Shown: piece after piece, positions 1-5,482 of the stretch
Numbering within the stretch: the first letter of the stretch is position 1
How the letters are laid out: the number at the start of each line of letters is the position of its first letter
Assembly (NCBI GenBank): GCA_029942205.1
Contig: JAOZTL010000103.1
Coordinates: 1 to 9,001, forward strand
Reading direction: 5' to 3'
Length of the DNA stretch: 9,001 nucleotides
From: Bacteroidales bacterium
GTDB taxonomy: Bacteria; Bacteroidota; Bacteroidia; Bacteroidales; JAOZTL01
Translations under genes and position numbers: made by a program
Notes under the pieces: model-generated
The model's input: only the letters and a program-made list of their open reading frames with translations
Database searches by the model: none
Told to the model about the DNA's origin: nothing

Positions 1-155
1 AAACAAAAAAATATTTTGAATTTATTTCGGGTATTTTGATATTAAATTGGTATAAATGCAACTTTTAGATAAAAATAGAGCGGTAAGTTATTTAAAAAAA
101 AGTTGTTCTGAACTATTTTTTATTTATTGAACAATCTTTCTGCCATTTTCCTCTA

Positions 156-217
156 AAATTAAAGAACATCGCTCAGGAAGATTGCAGCAATCATCCTGAT
201 TTTTGATTCTTTAATTT
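156..217 (+). terminator. Composite hairpin with T tract, possible intrinsic terminator
   Basis: Two nested inverted repeats share one centre near position 186. The outer arms are a perfect 11-bp pair (156-166 with 207-217). The inner arms (173-184 with 188-199) pair over 12 positions with one A-A mismatch (179/193). Five T follow the inner stem (200-204), and more T-rich sequence lies in the outer right arm. This is the form of a + strand intrinsic terminator for a gene ending before the window. It could also be a cruciform or protein-binding site. The pairing is seen directly; the terminator role is inferred. Confidence 0.5.
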
Positions 218-253
218 ATTTTTATTGATAATAATAATAAAAAATTGCTTCTC

Positions 254-267
254 CGCAAACGGTTTAA
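254..267. promoter_or_regulatory. Candidate LacI/CcpA-type operator
   Basis: The 14-nt site CGCAAACGGTTTAA has an AAAC-G-GTTT palindromic core (257-265). It resembles the catabolite-responsive/LacI-family pattern with AAACGNTT at its centre. It lies about 55 nt upstream of the predicted -33 element, a position more typical of activation than of blockage. LacI-family regulators commonly accompany maltose loci in Flavobacteriia, but none is encoded in the window, so the assignment is tentative. Confidence 0.35.
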
Positions 268-321
268 ATCTAGCATTCTGATTTTTTCTTTTTTTATTGT
301 AAAAAATTATGCATCAAACAG

Positions 322-352
322 TTGCATTTTCTTTTTTTCTTCTATACATTTG
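322..352 (+). promoter_or_regulatory. Bacteroidota-type promoter of the maltose operon
   Basis: TTG at 322-324, a 20-nt spacer, then TACATTTG at 345-352. The second box matches the Bacteroidota -7 consensus TAnnTTTG exactly, and the spacing fits the known 17-23 nt range. Transcription would begin near 357-360, giving a leader of about 235 nt before the transporter start at 595. I found no equally good match upstream of the later genes. It may therefore drive the transporter, beta-phosphoglucomutase and maltose phosphorylase together. Confidence 0.65.
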
Positions 353-421
353 CAAAAAGAAATTTAGTTCTTCCTTTCGTGTATTCATCTAATTAAGCTG
401 ATGAAATTTAATCATTCCATT

Positions 422-434
422 AATCGGAGCGATT
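422..434 (+). other. Small leader hairpin (5-bp stem, GAG loop)
   Basis: AATCG-GAG-CGATT is a perfect 5-bp stem with a 3-nt loop inside the predicted 5' leader. It overlaps one arm of the possible alternative pairing TTCATC/GATGAA (384-438). It is short, so chance cannot be excluded. Confidence 0.25.
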
Positions 435-453
435 CATCGTCCTTAAAAAAGTT

Positions 454-474
454 AAATTCCTCTCTGAGGAGTTT
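454..474 (+). other. Leader hairpin with TCT loop
   Basis: The left arm AAATTCCTC pairs with the right arm GAGGAGTTT around a TCT loop, giving a 9-bp stem with one G-T wobble (457/471). It sits 120 nt before the transporter start, within the predicted leader, and no T tract follows. A role in RNA stability or translation is only inferred. Confidence 0.35.
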
Positions 475-513
475 CATGTAATTATCTATCCTACAAAATA
501 ATTGCAAAAAGAC

Positions 514-541
514 AAGGTCTTCGACCTATTATGAGTGCTTA
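514..541 (+). repeat. Intergenic palindromic repeat, copy 1
   Basis: AAGGTCTTCGACCT (514-527) forms a 5-bp stem (AGGTC/GACCT) with a TTC loop. The same 14 bases recur exactly at 5340-5353. The following bases (528-541) loosely resemble the tail of the other copies. This copy lies just before the transporter gene and lacks the T run seen after the copies at 5.2-5.4 kb. Confidence 0.5.
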
Positions 542-594
542 TGCTCTTAATCTGTCTAATTATCCAGTTTCTCAGAAAAAAACAAGTATACATT

Positions 595-2094
595 ATGAAA
601 CCAAAATTAAGCTTTTGGCAAATTTGGAACATGAGTTTCGGATTTCTCGGGATTCAATTCGGATTTGCCCTGCAAAACTCAAATGTCAGTAGAATATTTG
701 AAACCCTCGGTGCAAAAATCGAAGATATTCCTATTTTATGGATAGCCGCACCAGTTACAGGATTGTTGATACAGCCCATTATCGGGTACATGAGCGACAA
801 TACTTGGGGACGATTCGGTCGGCGGCGACCATTTTTTCTTATCGGAGCTATTCTCGCATCTATCGCCTTATTTGTGATGCCCAATTCGCCAGTACTCTGG
901 TTTGCGGCTGGTATGCTATGGATTATGGATGCATCCATAAACATTTCGATGGAGCCTTTTCGTGCTTTTGTAGGCGACATGCTGCCTGCCGAACAACGCA
1001 CAAAGGGTTTTGCGATGCAAAGTTTTTTTATCGGAACTGGTGCTATTGTTGCCTCCATCCTACCCTACATTCTTACCAAATGGTTTGATGTAGCCAACAC
1101 GGCAGCCGAAGGCGAAATTCCTCTATCCGTAAAATTGTCCTTTTATATTGGCGGTTTTATTTTTATTGCTGCTGTGGCCTGGACGGTTTTCCGCACCAAA
1201 GAATACTCGCCCGAAGAGCTAAAAGCATTTGAAGAACACGAAAATTCAAAAAAAGAAACAACTAGCAACAAAACTCAAAATTCGGCTAGTGAAAAAAATA
1301 AAGTAGGAGTCGTCGCCATTCTTTTAAGTGCTGCCTTAACTATTTTACTTTATTTCATTCATGTAGAAGATGAAGTATACATTTTATCATTAGGTATTGG
1401 GATGTTTGGGCTGATAGAAATTATAGCTGGAATGATTCAAAACAAAGGAAAAAATAGTGGGCTGGTAGAAGTTGTATCAGACCTAAACACAATGCCTAAA
1501 ACAATGAAACAACTTGCTTTTGTTCAGTTTTTCTCATGGTTTGCGCTATTTGCCATGTGGATTTATACCACTTCTGCCGTTACCAGCCACATTTACGGAA
1601 CAGCCGACACCACTTCTGCTCTCTACAATGAAGGCGCAAACTGGGTCAGTTTCAATTTTGGTATTTACAACGGATTTGCTGCCATTTTTGCTTTTGTGCT
1701 AATCTGGATTGCTCAAAAAACGAGCAGAAAAATGACACATGCCATTTCGCTCGTTATCGGCGGAATCAGCTTAGCTTCCATTTTTTTGGTAAGTGATCCC
1801 GATTTATTAATCGTTCCATTTATCGGTGTAGGGCTAGCATGGGCAAGCATTCTGGCAATGCCGTATGCCATACTCACAGGCTCATTACCTTCCAGCAAAA
1901 TGGGAATTTACATGGGGATATTCAATTTCTTCATCGTGATTCCTCAGATTTTAGCTGCAAGTATTTTGGGCTATTTAGCCAAATCGGTCTTTGGTGGCGA
2001 AACGATTTATGTATTAATTTTAGGCGGAGTTTCGATGATTATAGCAGGAATACTCGTCGTTTTTGTTCAAGATAAAGCGAATAATGATGAATAA
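595..2094 (+). CDS. SLC45/GPH-type MFS transporter, probably for maltose/maltodextrin
   Basis: A 499-residue inner-membrane secondary transporter, probably a cation symporter for maltose or short maltodextrins. The loop between segments 2 and 3 reads SDNTWGRFGRRRPF (residues 67-80), the signature of SLC45/sucrose-transporter-like MFS proteins. Conserved charged residues include D112, E120, R123 and D128. I count about 14 hydrophobic segments rather than 12. The usual six are near 12-26, 45-65, 79-95, 100-117, 141-160 and 182-199. A charged stretch follows (205-237), then two extra segments (238-256, 261-281), then six more up to residue 491. The ATG at 595 was chosen because MKPKLSFWQIWNMSFG is a family-like N-terminus. 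In-frame starts at 535 (GTG) and 541 (ATG) would add an atypical tail and run into the repeat at 514-541. Substrate is inferred from the adjacent beta-phosphoglucomutase and maltose phosphorylase genes. Confidence 0.88.
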   Translation: MKPKLSFWQIWNMSFGFLGIQFGFALQNSNVSRIFETLGAKIEDIPILWIAAPVTGLLIQPIIGYMSDNTWGRFGRRRPFFLIGAILASIALFVMPNSPVLWFAAGMLWIMDASINISMEPFRAFVGDMLPAEQRTKGFAMQSFFIGTGAIVASILPYILTKWFDVANTAAEGEIPLSVKLSFYIGGFIFIAAVAWTVFRTKEYSPEELKAFEEHENSKKETTSNKTQNSASEKNKVGVVAILLSAALTILLYFIHVEDEVYILSLGIGMFGLIEIIAGMIQNKGKNSGLVEVVSDLNTMPKTMKQLAFVQFFSWFALFAMWIYTTSAVTSHIYGTADTTSALYNEGANWVSFNFGIYNGFAAIFAFVLIWIAQKTSRKMTHAISLVIGGISLASIFLVSDPDLLIVPFIGVGLAWASILAMPYAILTGSLPSSKMGIYMGIFNFFIVIPQILAASILGYLAKSVFGGETIYVLILGGVSMIIAGILVVFVQDKANNDE

Positions 2095-2770
2095 AAAAGA
2101 AATAAAAGCCTGTATTTTTGATCTGGATGGCGTAATTGTAGACACTGCCAAATACCATTATTTAGCGTGGAAACGCTTGGCTACCGAAATGGATTTTGAC
2201 TTTACCGAGCAAGACAACGAGCGACTAAAAGGAATAAGTCGAATGGCTTCGCTAGATATTTTATTAGAAATAGGTAATAAAAACTTATCCGACAACGAAA
2301 AAGAAAAACTTGCGGCTAAAAAAAATGCGTGGTATGTCGATTACATCATAAAAATGGATACAACCGAAATTCTGCCTGGCGTACTTGATTTTATTACAGA
2401 ATTGAAAGAAAAAAATATTAGAATAGCTCTCGGTTCTGCCAGCAAAAATGCCATGACGATCTTGACACAAATTCAGATTTTAGATTATTTCGATGCCATT
2501 ATTGATGGAACAAAAGTAAATAATGCTAAACCCGACCCAGAAGTATTTCTTAAAGGAGCTGAGGCCTTGGGGATTGATCCAAAAAACTGCGTGGTATTTG
2601 AAGATGCCGAAGCTGGCGTAGAGGCTGCCATCAATGGCAAAATGAGATGCGTAGGTATCGGTTCGCCTGCGGTATTGGGAAAAGCAAATTTGGTTATTCC
2701 TGATTTTAATAATTTCTCATTACAACAATTAAATAACACTTTAGTAAAAGTAAAGCCTTTACCTTTTTGA
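2087..2770 (+). CDS. pgmB: Beta-phosphoglucomutase (HAD superfamily)
   Basis: Converts beta-D-glucose 1-phosphate to glucose 6-phosphate in the cytoplasm, the step after maltose phosphorylase. With M1 at 2087 the protein has 227 residues, close to the 221 of the Lactococcus lactis enzyme. HAD motif I is FDLDGVIVDT, with nucleophile D12 and acid/base D14. The cap carries H24, W28 and LKGISR (47-52), matching L. lactis H20, W24 and R49. Motif II is GSASKN (S117, K120), motif III is KPDPEVF (K148), and motif IV is VFEDAEAG (E172, D173). All key residues are present at a constant 3-4-residue offset from L. lactis. The gene overlaps the transporter end by 8 nt (11 nt if the preceding ATG at 2084 is used), which suggests translational coupling. 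An in-frame TTG at 2063 is a less likely start. The motifs separate it well from generic HAD phosphatases. Confidence 0.94.
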   Translation: MNKKEIKACIFDLDGVIVDTAKYHYLAWKRLATEMDFDFTEQDNERLKGISRMASLDILLEIGNKNLSDNEKEKLAAKKNAWYVDYIIKMDTTEILPGVLDFITELKEKNIRIALGSASKNAMTILTQIQILDYFDAIIDGTKVNNAKPDPEVFLKGAEALGIDPKNCVVFEDAEAGVEAAINGKMRCVGIGSPAVLGKANLVIPDFNNFSLQQLNNTLVKVKPLPF

Positions 2771-2860
2771 TATTGCTTATGCAAATCCATACGATTCAAT
2801 GAAATACAGAATTATTAATGTGAGGCTTATTTTGCCACCCACTTATAAATATTAAAGACA

Positions 2861-5194
2861 ATGAAACAATACATAAAATATAACCCTTGGAAAATAATTG
2901 AAAAAGGATTTACACCTTCTTATAACCAAATTTCGGAAAGTATTTTCAGTCTCGGAAATGGAAAAGGTGGACAACGTGCCAATTTTGAAGAAAATTATAG
3001 CGGACAAACACTACAAGGAAGCTACGTTGCAGGAGTTTATTATCCAGACAAAACACGGGTGGGCTGGTGGAAAAATGGCTATCCCGAATATTTTGCGAAA
3101 GTACTCAATGCGCCTACATGGATTGGTATCAAAACAAAAATAGAAGGCAAAGAGCTAGACTTGAATCAATGTAAAGTAATTGATTTTGAGCGGATTTTGG
3201 ACATGAAACAAGGCTTTTTGCAACGAAATTTCATTGCCGAATTTGACGATGGAAAACAAATAAAAGTACAATCGACACGGTTCATGAGCCTCAAACGAGA
3301 CGAAATTGGAGCGATTCGCTATTCGATCACACCGCTTAATTTTTCGGCTTCGGGCGAATTTATTTTGGATATTGATGCCGACATTGCCAATCAAGATTCT
3401 AATTATGATGAAAAATTCTGGATAGAAATAGAAAAATCAACATCCACCGATTTTACTTTTATTACGACTGCCACTAAAAAAACTCATTTTCAGGTTTGTA
3501 CCGCAATGGATTACTCCATTCTGCAAGCAGGAAAAACGCATATTCTCAGTTCATTACAAAAAATAGAAACCGAAAAATACGTTGCACATAAGTTCAACTT
3601 GGAACTAAAAGAAAATATTGAAACGGTTATTTATAAGTATGCTGCCATCACATCGTCGATGTACGAAGCAGTAGAGAATTTAAGCAAAATGGCAAGCGCA
3701 TTGCTCGACGAAGCAAAACACGATGGCTTCGAGAAATTACTGGAAGAACAACGCCTAGAATGGGCTAAAAAATGGAAAGAAAGCGACATTGTGATTGAAG
3801 GTGATGTGGCTGCACAGCAGGGTATTCGATATAATATTTTTCAATTAAACCAAACCTATTCGGGCAAAGACGAACGACTAAATATTGGTCCTAAAGGCTT
3901 TACTGGCGAAAAATATGGTGGAAGTACTTACTGGGACACCGAAGCGTTCTGCTTGCCTTTCTACTTGAGTACTGCCGATCAGAAAATTGCTCGTAACTTA
4001 CTTGTATACAGACATAATCATTTGCAAAAAGCAATAGAAAATGCTCAAAAATTGGGTTTCAATCAAGGGGCAGCTCTCTATCCGATGGTTACGATGGATG
4101 GCGACGAATGCCACAACGAATGGGAAATTACTTTTGAAGAAATTCACCGAAACGGTGCAATTGCTTATGCTATTTATAATTACGTAAAATACACGGCAGA
4201 TAAAAAGTATTTAGCAACACACGGACTGGAAGTATTGATTGCGATTTCACGCTTTTGGGCACAACGTGTGAATTTTTCGGAAGAAAAACAACAGTACGTT
4301 ATGCTTGGCGTTACAGGACCTAATGAATACGAAAACAATATTAATAATAACTGGTACACCAATACGCTTGCCAAATGGACGCTTCAATACACCATGGAAG
4401 CTACGGATTATGTCAAAAATAATCATCCAGAAGCATTTCAATCAATTACAAAAAAAACAAATTTCGACAAAGCAAATGAGTTTGCGAAATGGAGCGAAAT
4501 AGCCAAAAACATGTACTTTCCCGAAAATACGGAAAAAGGAATTTTCTTGCAGCAAGACGGTTTTTTGGACAAAGAACAATTGACCGTTGCCGATTTGCAA
4601 GCTAGCGACAGACCACTGAACCAAAATTGGTCGTGGGACAGAATCTTACGCTCCATTTTCATCAAACAAGCTGACGTTTTGCAAGGACTTTATTTCTTTG
4701 AAGAGGATTATGACATCAAAACCATTCGCCAAAATTATGAGTACTACGAAGCTCGCACGGTACACGAATCGTCTCTTTCATCATGCGTGCATTCTATTTT
4801 GGCAGCCAAATTAAACAAACAAAAAGAGGCTTACGAATTTTATCTAAATGCGGCACGCCTAGACCTAGACGATTACAATAACGACACCGAAGACGGCTTG
4901 CACATCACCAGCATGGGCGGTACGTGGATGAACATTGTACAAGGCTTTGGTGGAATGAGAATAAAAGAAAATCACCTTTCATTTCAGCCATTTATCCCCG
5001 AAGAATGGGAAAAATATTCGTTCCAAATTCGGTATCGGGAAAATTTATTACTTATCGATGTTCGTAAAAATAACGTGAAAATAAGCAATCAATCGGGGAA
5101 ATCCGTTACTATCGAAATATTCAATCAAAAGTATAAGCTAGATGCCTTCAAAGCTATTGTGGTAGAAATGCAGCCTATCGAAATTTTAGCTTAA
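2861..5194 (+). CDS. Maltose phosphorylase (GH65)
   Basis: Inverting phosphorolysis of maltose to glucose and beta-glucose 1-phosphate. The protein has 777 residues and no signal peptide, so it is cytoplasmic. The fold order fits GH65: N-terminal beta-sandwich (about 10-260), linker, (alpha/alpha)6 catalytic barrel (about 330-690) and C-terminal beta domain (about 695-750). Visible motifs are W358-D-T-E361 (substrate pocket), GPNEYENN with general acid E489 (L. brevis E487), K602-Q-A-D605, and H635-E-S-S-L-S. H681 in EDGLHITSMGG corresponds to L. brevis H671 at the phosphate site. Loop 3 reads HNEWEITFE from H418. This is the maltose phosphorylase form, in which the His and second Glu contact the +1 glucose, and it differs from trehalose and kojibiose phosphorylases. 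It lies 90 nt after the beta-phosphoglucomutase gene and probably in the same transcript. Its stop codon overlaps a palindromic repeat with a T run that may terminate part of the transcription. Confidence 0.95.
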   Translation: MKQYIKYNPWKIIEKGFTPSYNQISESIFSLGNGKGGQRANFEENYSGQTLQGSYVAGVYYPDKTRVGWWKNGYPEYFAKVLNAPTWIGIKTKIEGKELDLNQCKVIDFERILDMKQGFLQRNFIAEFDDGKQIKVQSTRFMSLKRDEIGAIRYSITPLNFSASGEFILDIDADIANQDSNYDEKFWIEIEKSTSTDFTFITTATKKTHFQVCTAMDYSILQAGKTHILSSLQKIETEKYVAHKFNLELKENIETVIYKYAAITSSMYEAVENLSKMASALLDEAKHDGFEKLLEEQRLEWAKKWKESDIVIEGDVAAQQGIRYNIFQLNQTYSGKDERLNIGPKGFTGEKYGGSTYWDTEAFCLPFYLSTADQKIARNLLVYRHNHLQKAIENAQKLGFNQGAALYPMVTMDGDECHNEWEITFEEIHRNGAIAYAIYNYVKYTADKKYLATHGLEVLIAISRFWAQRVNFSEEKQQYVMLGVTGPNEYENNINNNWYTNTLAKWTLQYTMEATDYVKNNHPEAFQSITKKTNFDKANEFAKWSEIAKNMYFPENTEKGIFLQQDGFLDKEQLTVADLQASDRPLNQNWSWDRILRSIFIKQADVLQGLYFFEEDYDIKTIRQNYEYYEARTVHESSLSSCVHSILAAKLNKQKEAYEFYLNAARLDLDDYNNDTEDGLHITSMGGTWMNIVQGFGGMRIKENHLSFQPFIPEEWEKYSFQIRYRENLLLIDVRKNNVKISNQSGKSVTIEIFNQKYKLDAFKAIVVEMQPIEILA

Positions 5195-5220
5195 GGTCTT
5201 CGTCCTTTTTATGTTCCTTA
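5193..5220 (+). repeat. Intergenic palindromic repeat, copy 2, overlapping the maltose phosphorylase stop
   Basis: AAGGTCTTCGTCC followed by TTTTT and ATGTTCCTTA. The stem AGGTC/GTCCT has one T-T mismatch (5197/5203) and a TTC loop, and the T run is 5206-5210. It shares the 12-mer TTAAGGTCTTCG (5191-5202) with 5338-5349. The first two bases belong to the TAA stop codon. Hairpin plus T run immediately after the gene looks like a weak intrinsic terminator, though the stem is short. Confidence 0.55.
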
Positions 5221-5281
5221 ATCAATGATTTATCAAAAAATAATTAGACAATTTTAGGTAAATAGTGAGGACTCTTAAATT

Positions 5282-5335
5282 TAATTATACATTTTTATAT
5301 TCGTTAAAATAGCTCACAATTTCCATGTATAATTA
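5282..5335. repeat. Perfect 11-bp inverted repeat with 32-nt spacer
   Basis: TAATTATACAT (5282-5292) is the exact reverse complement of ATGTATAATTA (5325-5335). The arms are AT-rich and enclose TTTTATATTCGTTAAAATAG and neighbouring bases. It could be a regulator-binding site, a cruciform or an RNA stem upstream of the secreted GH13 gene. The AT content makes chance pairing more likely than usual, but an 11-bp perfect match at this distance is notable. Confidence 0.4.
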
Positions 5336-5339
5336 GTTT

Positions 5340-5382
5340 AAGGTCTTCGACCTAAGTCTTCACCTTTTTTGATGTTCTCACG
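5340..5382 (+). repeat. Intergenic palindromic repeats, copies 3 and 3b in tandem
   Basis: A half copy, AAGGTCTTCGACCT (5340-5353), is identical to copy 1. It is followed directly by a degenerate full unit (5354-5382) reading AAGTCTTCACC, six T, then GATGTTCTCACG. The half copy forms a 5-bp stem with a TTC loop. The second unit has lost bases from its stem but keeps the T run and the tail. Confidence 0.55.
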
Positions 5383-5412
5383 AGATCTTCGATCTTTTTG
5401 ATGTTACTCACG
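5383..5412 (+). repeat. Intergenic palindromic repeat, copy 4
   Basis: AGATCTTCGATCT followed by TTTTGATGTTACTCACG, directly abutting the previous unit. The stem is AGATC/GATCT with a TTC loop. Compared with AGGTC/GACCT, both sides of one base pair have changed together (G-C to A-T), so the stem is kept. The tail matches the unit at 5354-5382 except for one inserted base. It is followed by a related CTCACGCACGAG stretch. Confidence 0.55.
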
Positions 5413-5482
5413 CACGAGTAGAAATAATTATCAACTTAATTTAGCCCTTTACTTATTCTAACACGGTTAAGCACCAATTCTC

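Larger units (their letters stand above)
1..594. other. Non-coding regulatory region upstream of the maltose operon
   Basis: No convincing coding frame: all three + frames stop early, and the minus-strand frames lack a plausible start and extent. The stretch is very AT-rich. It contains a composite hairpin (156-217), a LacI/CcpA-like palindrome (254-267), a promoter (322-352), small leader hairpins (422-434, 454-474) and one copy of an intergenic palindromic repeat (514-541). In related flavobacterial loci a LacI-type regulator or susCD-type genes often lie next to such a region, but none reaches into this window. Confidence 0.7.

Noticed and set aside
1..37. Tail of an upstream gene at the left edge
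   Set aside because: The + frames stop within 66 nt and the sequence is intergenic-like in composition; there is too little to call a gene end.
535..594. N-terminal extension of the transporter from GTG 535 or ATG 541
   Set aside because: It adds a short hydrophobic and basic tail not expected for the family and overlaps the palindromic repeat; ATG 595 gives a family-like N-terminus.
654..1058. Minus-strand open frame of 134 codons inside the transporter gene
   Set aside because: It lies wholly opposite a clear gene, has no recognisable domain, and its composition is that of an antisense shadow.
2485..2799. Minus-strand open frame of 104 codons opposite the beta-phosphoglucomutase gene
   Set aside because: Shadow of a gene with all its catalytic motifs intact; no independent support.
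2824..2835. Promoter before maltose phosphorylase (GCTTATTTTGCC)
   Set aside because: It lacks the exact TAnnTTTG form and I saw no well-placed TTG. The 90-nt gap fits readthrough from the upstream genes.
2861..5194. Trehalose or kojibiose phosphorylase instead of maltose phosphorylase
   Set aside because: Loop 3 carries the HNEWEITFE form typical of maltose phosphorylases, and the gene context agrees.
5340..5412. CRISPR array
   Set aside because: Units are degenerate and directly adjacent, without unique spacers of constant length, and no cas gene is near.
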